A stretch of DNA of 54,748 nt from Gnetum montanum (taxonomy: Eukaryota; Streptophyta; Gnetopsida; Gnetales; Gnetaceae). Location: positions 124,547-179,294 of the forward strand of contig MNCI01021501.1 in NCBI GenBank assembly GCA_015680685.1. Direction: 5' to 3'. Both the position numbers and the translations under genes were made by a program. The notes below the pieces were generated by a model. It did no database searches and was not told where the DNA came from. It was given only the letters and a program-made list of their open reading frames with translations. Below, in pieces: positions 9,364 to 22,204 of the stretch (the first letter of the stretch is position 1; each line of letters starts with the position of its first letter).

Positions 9364-11940
9364 GAACTATGATGGCCCAACATAGTCCTACCTTCTTCCA
9401 GCGTAGTTGACCTTCAGGGATGCTTTCTAGGGCTTGGTATGATCATTTTTGAGCTTTTGGTGGTCTAAAAAACTAGCATAAGGGTTAGGTATTGAATATT
9501 GGAAAGTTTTCACATCATTTTAACTTCCAAAAGGTGGGAAAAACTTGTTTCTTGTCATGGCTACGCTAGGCTACCAAGCCCCAGCGTAGTCACAAGGAGA
9601 TGAATGAATTTATTGAGGTTTCCATGGCTAAAACAAGGTGAAATCTACAATTGGAAGTCATGGGGATAAGGTTTTAGTCTTTCTGGATCAATTTTGGGCC
9701 ATTCTAGGTTGATTACTATCAATTTTAATTGTTACATTTTCCCTTCCAAGTGGGACTACATTGGCCTAGCATAGTTCCTAACTTCTTCAATGTAGTTAGG
9801 AGTGGAAAAGAACTTTTGGTTAGTTTCAAGGCTCAATCGATCATCCTAATGAGCTTTTAGGATCACTGGTGTTGCCAACTAGGGTTTTGGTGCAAAACTA
9901 CTAGTTTTCATGCCTACTTGGGTCTTGGATGGCTTAAAAAGCATGGGACTATGTTGGGCATGTAGTTCTCAATGTAGTCAATGATCCCAAATTGAAAAAG
10001 GATTGAACAAGAATGGATTTTGGCTTGTTTCCCAACGTTCTAGGATTTGGACATGTTCCAACAAGGTTTTGGGTGTTTCTCAAAGTTCATTTGGGTAGTT
10101 TTGAGGCAATTTTATCCACATTTTGGGGGACTATGCTAGGCTTGGATAGGGACTATGCTGGCCTAGCATAGTCCCAATCTCCCTACTAATGTAGTCAAGT
10201 TGGAAAGGTTGAAAAATGGGTTTAGGTTGCTAAAATCAACTCTCGTGGGCCCCAGGGCTTCTGGAAGTGAAGTACAAGTTGTTTTGGTCAATTTTAAGGT
10301 AAATTTATAGGGACTATGCTAGATTTGAAGGGGGACTATGTTGGCCCAACATAGTTCCCACTTTCTCTAGTGTAGTCCAAGCTTTGATGGTCAAAAATGA
10401 TGGAAAAAGGTGGATTCTATGGTATGCCAGGCTCTAGTGAGGCTCTAGGATTGATTGGTAGAGAGTTTGATGTTTTTTTTTTGGCACATCTTGGGTAGTT
10501 TAGCAGGGACTATGCTAGGGATTGAGAGGTACCACACTAGGTCCTAGCCTTGCCTCAGCATAGTCAAGGTTATGATAGTCGAAAATTATAAAAAATGCAA
10601 GTTTCAAGGTCACTAAAGCTTGGATAGGCTCCTCGAGCTTGCCGATAGCAATTCTAGGTCTTTTGGAAAAATTTTCAAAAAAATTTTGAGGAACTATGCT
10701 GGGCTTGGACAAGGACTACGCTATCCCAATGTAGTCCTCTCCTCCCTCTAGTGTAGTTCCAGTTAAGAAGGTCAAGAATGGTGGAAAAATGCAAAGCTTA
10801 TTGTCTGGCAATCTCAAATGGCATTCTAAGGTTTTGGTAGGTTGATTTACATCGTTTTTTGATATATTTTATTAATTTTTAGGGGACTATGTTGGGCCTA
10901 AAGAGGGACTATGCTGGCCCGACATAGTCTCCCTCATCCCCATAGCATAGTCCATGTGTTGGATGATAAAATTATGGAGAAACCAAGCTTCATGACTAGA
11001 TAGGTCTCAAAATGGGATTTTAGGGTTTTCGAGTATTGATTTGCCTTGTCTTTGATTGATTTTACTCATTCCTAGTGGACTACGCTAGCCTTGGGCTAGG
11101 ACTACACTGGGTGAGCGTAGTCCCTACTCCCATCCAGCATAGTCTAGGTTAAGATTGTCAAAAGTGGCTAAAAATTGCAAGTTTTGGAATTCAACATGTA
11201 TAAATGATATTTCATGACTTACCAAAGGTTTTGTTAAGGTTGTGCATGTCATTTTTGTTGATTTTTCAGATGGACTATGTTGGGTATCCATTGGGACTAT
11301 GCTGGCCTAGCATAGTCCTTCCAATTTCTTGCATAATCCCATGTGGGAGCATAGATCTGTGGGTTTTCTTTTGATTTTTTGTCAATCGATATACATTTGG
11401 AGGTTTCTAGGGGTCTTGGCAAGGTGTGGGGGCTCTAAGAGGTAATTTTAAAGTTGTAAAAGGAGTTGTATGATGCCTATTGACTTTTGGACCTTGGCAC
11501 TATGCTGGCCCAACGTGGTCTTTGGGCTTTCCCCACCTTAGTCATGGGGAAGAGGGAAAAAGTGGCACTAGTTACTGCACTTGACCATGTCTAAGTCTTG
11601 TTGAAAGCTAAAACTAGGATTTGGAGGGGTGGTATGTCAATCCAGGGTTGATCGAGGGTTGAATGGAGTGGATGAATAGCTTGGAATTATAAGACAAGGT
11701 ATGAAGTTGGACTACACTAGAAAGTAGGCAGGACTACACTAGCCTAGCATAGTCCCTCACTCCCCTCAACATAGTTGCTGGGGATGCTTAATTCCAATCA
11801 TAGTTGGATGCCTTTGATCTTGTTTTGACATTGTTTGGGGCTTTGACTAGGGTTTGACGGGTTGGATGGGCTATTGGAAGTCCATCTCATTAGCACTATG
11901 CTAGCAATAGTTAAGGCTATGCTGGCCCAACATAGTCCCT
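9364..11940. repeat. ~195-bp tandem array with hairpin cores
   Basis: Fourteen cores recur at about 9364, 9559, 9752, 9944, 10149, 10332, 10515, 10710, 10903, 11098, 11293, 11499, 11732 and 11916, mostly 183-206 bp apart. The best cores are inverted repeats: at 10149-10175, the arm GGGACTATGCT, loop GGCCT, arm AGCATAGTCCC. Near-identical cores stand at 11293-11318, with close variants at 10332 and 10903. Most units carry extra half-sites (GGACTATGCTAGG upstream, TAGTGTAGTCC downstream). Sequence between cores is more diverged but keeps common phrases such as GGTCAAAAATGGTGGAAAAA. More degenerate motif copies continue to about 12480. The array lies inside old Tat between gag-pro and RT. Confidence 0.85.
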
Positions 11941-12479
11941 TGCTTCCATTCAGCATAGCTTTGAGAAATCATTAATTTTTTTTACAAACTTTAATGTGTT
12001 TAAACATATCCTAAGGTTTCTAGGAACATAGATTGGAAGATAGAATTGAAGCAGTACCCCAAAAATCTCAACGTAGTTGTTGTTTTTTCCATTGTCTTTT
12101 GCAACATTTAGTAAGGCCCACTTAAAATTAGCAAGTTTTATTAAAAATATCCACACAACTCTAGCATAGTCTTAGTTTCCATTTTTAAAACTAAGTGAAA
12201 GTGGAGTTGAAACATAAACCAAGGTTTCAATTGTGATGCCTAGGGTTGGATTGGTATTAAATTGGAAACACTTGGAAAATTGTTGTTTCTTGTTCCATTT
12301 CTTGCTACTGCACCCTAGTATGAGAGCTCTACCACAATTGCTCCTTGCCACTAACTACTGCCTAGCATAGTAGAAACTACTAGTAGATTACTATCAACAT
12401 AGTCAAACCATTGAAGCCCTACTCCCAATGTAGTCCATTCATTGGAGTCCACTTCTAGCATAGTTAAGGATTTCTTCAC

Positions 12480-14049
12480 ATTTCCAAGCTTGTCTTTGGC
12501 ACCATGGGCAAGAAAATGACTTCTGTTAGAAATGGCATGGTTGTTACAATTGAAACCTTAGTTGAACTACCATGCCCAAGGATTGGGGCAAGTTCGACTC
12601 TCACATTTCCAAGGTAGGCCATTCTCACTAGTTTTCTATTCTATTTCATGTATTCCATTTCTTGGTTTCTATTCCATTTCTTATATCTACGCCCATGTAC
12701 TTGTTATTTTTCACTTCCACAAAAATCCTTCCTTGTATTTTGGTAATCTCTAAGTGGATATAAGGTTGTTCAATAGTTTTTGATCTTGTAAATTGGATTT
12801 CAAAAATAGGCTTGCTATTTTGGTTGTTTTTTCCAATTTTACAAACATGGAACAATTTCCCTTAGATCTAGGACCAACAACTTGTCAAAATTAAATTTTA
12901 ACAAAATCATAACCCCTTATTTTGATGGATGTTCAAATGGGTATGAGTTTTTTTGGTTGTCTATGCTATAATCGATGGCTAGATTAAGTTAGGTTTTACA
13001 AGTTTTGTGATTTTTGAGTGAAAAAGCAAGCAATGTTGTCTATTTTTTACTAAAGAAACAATTGCATATTTTAAAAATTTATTGTTATGGGTTTATAGAA
13101 TTATGTTTGAGCTTTCCCACAGTTGTAGTCCCATTCAATTTGGTGTTACGATGATGAAGTTATGGCTATTTGCGCAGAGTTGTGTATTTATGATTCTTTG
13201 TCATTTTTCAAATTTCATGAAAGTTCATAAATTTTTTTTTTTTTTTTGAAAAACGATAAGAGTTTCAAATTTTCTATAGCTATGGATGCTTAGGGCTCAA
13301 TTTAAGCTTTCAAATGATGGTAGAATCACTGAGCTCAAACAAATTTTTGGTAATTTTTTTTCCATCCCTATGCTAAAAAAGGTTTATGTTGACGACTATA
13401 GTTATGTCATTTTGATAAATTTTTCTAAAATTTTGGTTAATATTTCTAATGATTTCTTGTTATGGGGTTGTAGCTTGTTGTTTTATAATTCCAACGGCTA
13501 TAGAATCATCAAATTTTGTTAAGCAATTAATTAGTCATAGTTGTTTCCATTTGGTTGCACGAAATCATGGTTACACAGCTATGATGCATTTGCCCCTCTG
13601 AAGATGGGCAAAGTTGAGGTTGTAAAATTTTTTTTCTATCAACGTATCATGGTATTGGGGATTCTTTGGGATGTTAGGAAGGGGCTAGAAGTGGTTTGAA
13701 TCAAATTAAAAAAAAATTCATATTTTTTCTAAGTGTTTTCCTGTGGCCGTTTTGGTGCTAGGTGTGAAATTTGGTTGAACATTGGTCATAATCTTGCATT
13801 GTGTGTCAAAATATTTTCTAAGTGTATAATTATTCATGGAAATTGAGAATTTTGTTTTATACTACATTTTTCACATTTTTAGCCCTTAACTATCAATTCC
13901 ATGTTTTCAGTTAGAACCTATCATCGTTACAATTTTAATTTTAAATAGCCATTTTATGTAAACTGTTTCAAGTTTTGTCTAAGTGTTTTTTTTCTATGTT
14001 TAATGATTATAAGGCTTTGGTTTCAAGTTTTCATGGTTGTAATTGTTAT
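12480..14049. other. AT-rich non-coding stretch in old Tat
   Basis: No gene is recognised. Short open frames on both strands have no family motif. Runs of T (about 13231-13247) and of A (13710-13720) occur. Around 12346-12470 scattered CTAGCATAGT and CAACATAGTC motifs resemble the stretch 24500-24590 in the right LTR of the same element. Confidence 0.4.
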
Positions 14050-17000
14050 CTTTCAATGTTATAGGACCTTCCTAAAGTCTATTTTGATGGTGATAGATAT
14101 GGTGGGACTATTATGTTGCATCGACATGCCAACACCCAAATCCCCAAACCCTAACATGGAGTGAGATCAATGTGGGCTATGGTTTAGGAACGGGGCCTTA
14201 GACTTCCTAGCCTAACTACTCCAAAACTACAGTGTGATAGTTTGGTCACACTTGAAGTTCAAGGTAGTGGCAATGATCATGGAGATCATCCTGCTTGGAT
14301 CTTCTAGTCTGATTCTGAAATTCATCATGGATAAACCTGATGCTAATGTGAAAAAGAATATACATGATGACTCGACTACTATGGGCTCTCATAAACTATG
14401 ACAAATTTGGGAGATGCCCAAATTTGGAAAGTATAACTTGAACAACACCTTGATTGTGGGCCATCATGCCCATGCATGATTCCAAAAATCCTCTAGGCAC
14501 TGTCTATCACATAGAGGGGTAAATAGTATTGTTATCTTGGTTATTATTTTATTGTTGTGCATTTTAGGTTGTAACTATGTATGGTCTATTGTTTTACCTG
14601 CTTGGAAGTTCATGATGGATGATCAAGACCAAATCAAGATTGACAACATTTTTCTCCTAGCTTACACACTCTAGAGGTGTTCACTAAGAGCCCAAACATA
14701 AGGCTTGCAATGTTGGAGCAATTGCATGGGGACCTTGAGAGTAGCATCGGGCATCACCCTAAGGCCTATAAGAGGTGTAGCCAATAGGAGCATAGATAAC
14801 TGGTGGGCCAACCCATCTCTCAACAATTTAGACTTGGGTCCACAACCCAGAGCTCCTACGATGCCTAATTCATATAGATGAAGTAAGTGTTATTAATTTG
14901 TTGCTTTTATGCTAATGTTTTTCTAGTTATATCATTATTAGGTTGTTTTGGTCTTTTTGGTTTATGTGATTATATTTGTTGCACCTATGCAAAGGCTAAT
15001 GAGCTATCTTTTGCTATTTTGCAACAATCACTCCATCTATTGAAGTTATAGTTATCACTTCAAGACGTACGGAGGAGACCATGATCATTAAGTTCAGTGA
15101 GGTGAAATCCCCATAGGACTAGTTATTAAATCAAGTGCCTGATGCTATACTTGCAAGGGTCATCCATGTGGGCCTTTTTGACCTCTTCATGGCTCCAAGC
15201 TCAATCGTTCCTATCATAGAGATGTTAAACATCTATAACTCCTTTAACCAAGGAGTTTAGTGATTCATCACCCATTTTCATGGTGCAACTGTTGTTTTGG
15301 ACATTAATGCATCCATATTTAATGACCTTTTTAGTGTCCCAAATGATGGCATGTCAATCATTGTCAAAGCAAGGAAAGAGGTGGATCACTAGGAAGAAGT
15401 GGAAGAGTGATTCGACACTCATTGTGGTAACAAGGGATACCCTCTAAGAGACATCAAAATCATCATTGATTAGGAAGATGTATCCCTTGTTCCGATCCCA
15501 AGTGTTTCCTAAGTTATTATCACAAGGGAAGATCTTGGATGTGGAACAAGATTGGGCAATGAAGCAGGTACTCACTAAAGACACCTGATTCAACTAGGCC
15601 ACACACTTGATTTTTGGGCTTTAGTCAAAAGTCAAAAAACTTCATGAGAACCTCACCACAAAGTGCCATGTGCATTTCACACTCTTTGCAGCTTACTTGT
15701 GAAGGTTTGCAGAATTTTTGGTAGTGAGAAAAGATGGATGATGGATTGCCCAAGATCCATCCCAATTTGATAGGCCCTGGATGAAGCTCCAACCACTAGG
15801 ACCCAAGATCCACCAAAAGCCATAAGCAAACCATTGTCTATCACTACCAAGGACCTTGATAGGGAACACTGTAGATCTCCTAACATCACTAGGTTGAGCC
15901 TCTCACCATTCCAACTAGTGTCAAGAAGATTCCGAAATTATGTGCAGAGGCTGAGGGTATAGCCAAGGAGAGACTAAAGAAGCCTTCAGTAGCACAACCA
16001 ATGCCAATGGTTTGGAAACCTCCCAGGAAAAAGATGACCATCAAGCTTAGAGGGATGCAAACTAAAATCAGAGGTAAGCATTTTGGTCATTCATTACTTT
16101 ATTGTTACTTCACATGCTATCGTTGATTTGTGGCTTCTCTTGATGTGCTAAGCTATCCTATGTTTCATGGTTGATGCCTCTTGTAGATAAGCAACAAGAG
16201 CGGGAGGCTATGGCAGGAGCAGTCACTGCTAAAGAGGAGTGGAGGCATTAAGAAGAGGAGGAGCTACACATCAAGAAGATGAGATATTAAGATATTATAA
16301 TGATGATGAGGTGCAGAACAATGACTTAGCCCCTATTCCTCCTATGGGCCACTTTGATGTTATGCTAGAGGATCCACAAATGAGTGAACCTCCTATCGTC
16401 ATATTAGAGGATCTTTTAGGTACTTGTGATTTTCAGTTCTAAGCATTTTACTTGCTATGCTTTGTTGATTCATGTTTAGTAATGGTCATGATTATTTGGT
16501 TGTTCACTATGATTGTTGTAGCTCAAGAGCCATGGGGTGAATCATCCACTTCTATCTTCCGTTCATATGCAACCATGGGTAGAAACCCCTAATAAATTGG
16601 AGTTTATAAAGGATGTGGCAGAAGATATGATTAGCTAGTTACAACAAATAGCACCTAAGATCAGTAAGAGTTTCAATGTATTTTTCCTTTCATATTCTTA
16701 ATTTGTTACTTGGTTTTCATGGTTATTGAGTTTTTGTTGTTAACTGGTTTCATTTTGTTGAATTTTGTTCTATGTTGGTTACAATACATAACCTGAGATG
16801 GGATCTTGACAAGGCTATTAAGGTTGATGCATTGCCTTCCTTACCTTCTGATATGGAGAATGTTCCATGTAAACTATATGATGGTGCCATTGGATATGCA
16901 CTCTCATGTGCTAAGTCTCTATGGGAATGTAGACATTCTAATGAATTCCTATGGGAACAAGTCATAGCATTAAGGGAGGAGAACAAAAAATTGAAAAAGG

Positions 17001-17763
17001 AGGTAATAGACCTTAGGAACCACAAAGACTTCATAGAGGCTTAGGTAAGCAATAAAGAGTCTTTACGCACTAAGGAGATACTCTAGTCTTGCTACTAGAA
17101 TGCACTCCAAAGCAAGGTCCTCCTTGCTAGAAAAATCATGCAACAAAAGCTTCAGATTAATCTCATCAACTACAAGGCTGGTGAGTGGAAGGACTACTAT
17201 GCTTAGGTCCTTGAGTGGGGTTGTAAACAAAAGATCACAAGAGGGTCTATAAGGCTAAGCATGATGCTTACCTTAAGTGGTTACAGGAGGAGTCTATGAA
17301 GTGGAGGAAGCTAGAGCTATTTATGATGGACATTAATGTGGACGATGTCTATAAGATATTCGTGAACAATGTGACTGTTGCTACTCCTCCTACTCATCAT
17401 ATTACTACTACCTCAAGAGAGACAACATCAATCACATTTTCGCATGAGCCTCCTTCATGGACTAACGTTGACAAGATTAACATCCTTACAAGTCTTGATC
17501 TTGGGGGCATGGATTGGATCCACTTGTCTAAAGAAGAACTCCTCTACCATCCAGAGGATGGTCTCTAGAATTTTCCTACAAAACATAAAACTCTTGAACC
17601 ATATCAAGTTAGTTCATTTAATTTTAATTTCATTAATTTTTTTTATATTTATTAGTTGCTAATTGATTTTGGTCTTGTCATGTTACAGGCACCAAAAGAC
17701 ATCGGTGGTCCTAGCGGTGGGGATAGAGATGATGATTCACCTCCTTTACTAGATGCTCCATAG
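14050..17763 (+). pseudogene. Spliced-looking accessory gene, antisense in old Tat
   Basis: A series of short coding-like blocks on the plus strand, separated by 100-180-bp stretches with GT...AG borders. Examples are donor AGAG|GTAAGCATTTT at 16074, acceptor CCTCTTGTAG at 16187, and acceptor TGTTACAG at 17690. Readable peptides include DLPKVYFDGDRYGG (14065), VGLFDLFMAPSSIVPIIEML with FHGATVVLDINASIFNDLFS and VPNDG (about 15170-15350), a coiled-coil exon (16772-17042, with LREENKKLKKEVIDLRNHKD), and a C-terminus APKDIGGPSGGDRDDD ending in TAG at 17761-17763. The ATVVLDIN...FNDLFSVPNDG block resembles the N-terminal fold of the 'putative plant transposon protein' family also seen at 43401-46299. 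Exons at 15.0-16.0 kb contain several stops. The gene runs opposite to gag and pol, like the additional antisense frames reported in some Tat elements. Function is unknown. Confidence 0.5.
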
Positions 17764-18101
17764 TTCCATCAATTGCTTTTTTTATGCCTATTTCAGTTGA
17801 TGTGATTTTATTTTTGATGTTGATGATGTATGGATAGTGTTAGCCAAAATGGTTTACTGTTTAACATTTTTTTGTTTGGACATCTTTATTATGTGGCCAT
17901 GGTTATGTTGTTATGGACATTCTTATTTTTCTAAAAAATCTAAATTTGAATTTTGGTTACAACATTTTAGAGTTACAATCGTCATTATGTTGCGATGCTA
18001 CTTTATAATCTATGTTCTAAGGCTATGTTTGCTGAAAATGATTGAAATGGCTAAGAAATAAAGTTGTAGGCACAAATGATAATAAGTTATAATGGTCATT
18101 T
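17764..18101 (+). other. 3' flank of the antisense gene
   Basis: T-rich sequence after the stop of the antisense gene. No gene is recognised; the open frame at 17837-18061 is hydrophobic and low-complexity. It could hold the 3' untranslated region of the antisense transcript, but no clear AATAAA with a downstream GT-rich element was identified apart from an AAATAAAG at 18055-18062. Confidence 0.3.
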
Positions 18102-18232
18102 GCTAGTTTTAGGCCATGGGGGACCATGCAGTATTTGCCAGTTTAAGGCCATAGTAGGTGGTGTGGTATTTGCTAGTTTAATGCCATGGTAGGTCACAAT
18201 GCTAGTTTAACGTCTTAGCAGACCATAGAGAA
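18102..18232. repeat. TGCTAGTTTAACGTCATAGCAGAC minisatellite, 4 copies
   Basis: Four ~30-35-bp units, each with TTTGCYAGTTTAAN followed by GNCNTAGNAGR and a variable tail. The same unit forms an eight-copy array in the younger element at 31727-31982 and appears singly inside the gag coding region there. In both elements the array lies just downstream of the protease on the minus strand, so its position is conserved. Confidence 0.8.
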
Positions 18233-18409
18233 TGTAAAAGTAAAAATTTCTTTTTATGACATTCTCTTTTAAGAAAAAGTAAAAAGGCTTTAAAAGGATG
18301 TAAAACAAAATAAATTCCTAGCCACAAGTAAATTTAAATTTAAACTTAAGAAAGATGAAATGGTACCAGCAAGTAAAGTGTAAATCAGGCTATTAGGCTA
18401 TGAATGTTA

Positions 18410-19260
18410 TAAAGTCATACATCTACAAATGCATAAGGTATGGGAAGGATTAGGAACATGCATCACTTGTGCAAGTGTTTCCTAATATTTAAGAGATTAG
18501 AAAAAGTGTATGATCTATGTTGCACAAGTTTATACTCTCTATCACCTTCACTAATGATGTTGAAGGGTAGTTCTCCCCATGGCACATCAATGGGTTCATT
18601 GTTGTTTGTTTCTATTTCTTTGGTTTCATCATTCCTTTTGATTTCATGAACAACAATAGGAGTTTCTTCTTGAACCTCCACTTTGGACCCTTACACTACA
18701 TTGATGTTGTTCATGGCTAAGGGAATTGTGCTTTCGCCATGGATAACAATTTCACCTTCCTCATAAGGCAAGTGGATTTCTTGGTGAATAGGTCAAGACA
18801 TAACCCACAATTGGGACAACCAAGATCTTCCCAAGATGAAGTTGAATCATATTGTCTCTTCTACCACCAAGAAATCTGTCATTGTGGGGAACTATTCCCC
18901 TACCAAAAAATCTAAAAAAATGGAACCTTTGACAACAACTCGCAATCCATTAAAGGATTTAAGGGTTGCATTCAAAGTACGTTGCATTTATTCAGTTAGG
19001 CATAGGTGTTCAACGATGGTATACAATATGACATTGATTGCCATCTTGTCATCTACATGTACTTTATATTGGCCAACGTGTATGGTTATAAAAAGAGGTG
19101 CCTTGGTTACTTTTCCTTTTGGGTGTTTTGTCTTGAATTCACTATCATGAAATACCAGTGATGTTGACTTTGATTCCTTGAGTGAAGAGGGTACCATGAC
19201 CACATAGATGGACTCTTCATTAGCAGGGACATCCTCACTAATAAGAATGGAAGTCAACAT
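18410..19260 (-). pseudogene. Protease region of old Tat
   Basis: The minus-strand reading gives KVTKAPLFITIHVGQYKVHV then DDKMAINVILYTIVEHLCL (18988-19260), matching the younger element's KxHRVHVDDGATTNVVLYSVI. The retropepsin site D-D-G is D-D-K here, so the active site is lost. The later part, about 18780-18900, corresponds to the LGRxWLAQLRxISSPIHQE region of the younger copy and reads WIVPIVGYVLTYSP-like through frameshifts. The segment 18463-18681 (VPWGELPFNIISEGDREYKL) is the C-terminal tail. Processing of gag-pol would be its role; this copy is dead. Confidence 0.65.
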
Positions 19261-22110
19261 CTAAACTAGTGCGTTGCGGTGGGCAACAGAAGTCATGACT
19301 AGGTCATACAAGCTCAAAGTTGTGTTCTATTACTTGAGTGATTGTTTAACCTATTCCATCATATTAAGAAAGTCTTTTTTATTGGTTGTTGATTTGTTGT
19401 GTCAAACTTCCTCCATACATCCCAAAATGTGAACTTCATGTTTGGGTTGTTATTGTGACCTAGCCTTTTGATTCTTCTCTTCACGTTTTGGCTCTTCCTA
19501 TGGTTCACTTGTTGAAGCATCTTGGGTTGTGGAAGTCATGGGAATAGATGAAATGGAAGTGGACTTCAGTGGATCCACTTCCTTCCCTGACTTAATCTGC
19601 TTATCACCTTTATTCTTGGCTTTCTATGCAGCCTTCTTCCGTTGTTTGTTTAGGGATTTCTTGCTATCTGTAGTTGGTTGTAAGAAATAAGATGTGGCAT
19701 GGGCCACCATGGGAGGTTGTCCCATTGTTGGAACAGATTGTGTTGTAGAGGGTTTGGGCACCCTAATCACAAAGGATTCTTTGGTGAACGCAAGTGATGG
19801 TACCCTTACAACAAAGGGGGACCTTGAGCTAATAGAAGCTGAAGGATTCCTTTCATTGAAAGGAGTCACCTTGATTACAAACAATTCTCTCGTAGGCCTA
19901 TGGATGTCAAATGTCGCTATGGTATACAAGTTATTGTTAGCATTTAAGGGATCCTTATATATGTGCATAGAGTGATTTTGAGGCCTAACAAGGTTGGATA
20001 TGTCTAATATCAATTCATCCCCATCAAGCATCCTTTACAGGTCATCCTTAAGTGCGAGGTAGAAATTAATATCATGACCTAGTAACTGATGGTAATGGCA
20101 AAAGTAGTCAAGCCTAAAGTATTTAGGAAGTGGAGGATCATCTTTGGTTACTCAAGTAAGGTCTTTCACTATTTCACATAACCTATCATGCTTCTTGTGA
20201 GCATTCTTGATCATCTGTTTGTACCAAATTCTATCACTCTTCAGTAGTTGGTCTAATAGCTCTAACGACTTGAGGGATAACTGGGTGTAGTTGGATCGAT
20301 CTTTTTGTGCAAAGTTAGGGCTAGAGGCAATTAATGTCATGGCCCCAAAGGTTGATGGTTGGTTGTCATTGTTGGTAGTAGGGGCCTTAGGTTGGTTATT
20401 CTTTGACCTCTAGTTGGTTGGCTTACTCTCCTTGGTCACAGTTGCTACAACCATATTATTTTGTCTATCCTTTTCTCTATCTCTACGCACATGTTGGTTT
20501 TTGTATGACACGTAAGCATAATCATGGCTAGCTTCAATGGCATCCTCTATGTTCTTAGTTCGGAAAAATACTTGACTAAGAGACCATGGATCAAGATAAT
20601 ATAATTTTGATTTCATAAAATTGTTAACCACCCCTTTGAAAATAGCTAAAAGGTGAGTTTCAGCTATTGGCTATGATATCACACTAAGCAAAGCGTTCCA
20701 TCATTGGATGAGCTTCTGCATTGGCTCTAGGGGTCTTTTCTTGATCTTCATCAGTTGGTCAAGTGTGATCTTGGGTTTCAACTTATACTTGAAACAGTTA
20801 ATAAATTGTGAAATCAGTTTGTCCAAGGAAGATAGGGATCCCCTTAGCAAGGCACAATACCATTTTAAGGCTTTTCTTGCTAAAGACATAGGGAAAATTT
20901 GCATAATTATATGCGACCATGATTACAATAGCAAGTACTCAAAGCATCAGGTGAGCAAATGTGCATTCAGATCACCTTTGCCATTGTATTTGATAAATTA
21001 TGGCACAAGGACACCCAAGGTAAGAGTTAGCGATAGGATCATAGGGCGTATGGGGCCATCTTGATAGAAATCCATAATCTTTATGGTCTAGTACATTAAG
21101 GCTTTAAGTTTTCTTAGCTCTTCGGTCAAGTCTTGGATTATTTGGAAAGCTTGATCCAAGCCTTGGAATGCCCCTGTTGGTTGTGGGCTTTGGACAAAAG
21201 GTTGAGGTGTACATTGGAAGACCTGTGACCTCACTATTGGCTATAAGATGAAAGGAAGTGATTTTGTCATGATTGTAGCCTATGGGCCAAATAGAAAAAA
21301 ATATTTTTATGCTAGTATCTAAGGCACAAACAAGACAAAGTGGGTATGTGATCCTTGCGTTGCATGAGGTTTCACTGTGAACCTTGTTTGCATAATAGGG
21401 GGGGTCAGTGGCTTTAACAACCACCAACAATGGTTGTACACTCTAAGGCTATGTAGCAAATGGCATCAAAAAGTGGAAGTCCATGGGTGGTGGCACCAAG
21501 TGTGTTTGATGTGCAGCTATAACAGGAGTAGGACCAACCGTAGTATGCTAGTAGGGGATAGAATATGGTGACATCATGCCCATGAAGAAGACAAAGGCAT
21601 TAGGGGAAGGTTCAGTGGCCTTGGGAGTTGCTTGCTAGAACAACCCTCCCAAGAGGTTTTCAGGCTCAGACTCTACCCTAAACTTATCTTCCTCTTCCTA
21701 TTGCTTTTCCAAGTTGCGCTTGTCATCCTTCTCCTTCATCTCAATCAATTGAGCTACAATGCCAACATAGATGTTTTCAAGGGGAATTTGATCATACGAG
21801 TATGGGATATACTCCTTCCCATCCCAGTGTATGAGTTCAAACTCTCTCTTGGCTTCTACTTCCAAACATGCAATCAGAAGGCCAGCCTACATCTTGGCAC
21901 AAATGTAGTTGTATCGATCTTCATTTATGGTCAAGAAGTCAGGATTTTTTCCCCTAACCCTCAAAGATTTCCTACATTCAATGATAGCAAGGTCCTTGGG
22001 ATTGTACACCCTTATGGCTTGTTGACTAAACCCACCATTAGTGAGTGTGAAAGGCAATTTGGTCAATTATTGGAAAGACATGTTGCAAATGGTGCATTTT
22101 GGTGTTTTTA
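19261..22110 (-). pseudogene. gag of old Tat
   Basis: The minus strand keeps blocks shared in order with the younger gag. They are an N-terminal DRYNYICAKM region (about 21880-21920), a gag core IFPMSLARKALKWYCALLRG and FINCFKYKLKPKITLDQLMK (20701-20904), SQVFFRTKNIEDAIEASHDYAYVSYKNQHV (20410-20631), SSPNFAQKDRSNYTQLSLKS with LLKSDRIWYK (20152-20340), and a repeat-like stretch with SFVIRVPKPS and FVVRVPSLA (19624-20031). The younger copy has YCHYHQLAGHNTDNC as its zinc-knuckle-like motif; here the equivalent reads FCHYHQLLGHDINFYL, with the last Cys lost. Gag would form the particle. Multiple stops make it inactive. Confidence 0.75.
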
Positions 22111-22204
22111 CTATTTTTAGTAAAAATGTAGTGAGTAGGGTAAACTATTGTCATAGTAGGCTAAAAATGAAAAGGCAGTAGGAAATGGCTACTAAGTAGA
22201 AATG

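Noticed and set aside
10149-10175. MicroRNA precursor hairpin
   Set aside because: The arms are only 10-11 bp, far shorter than a plant miRNA stem, and the core is repeated many times in an array.
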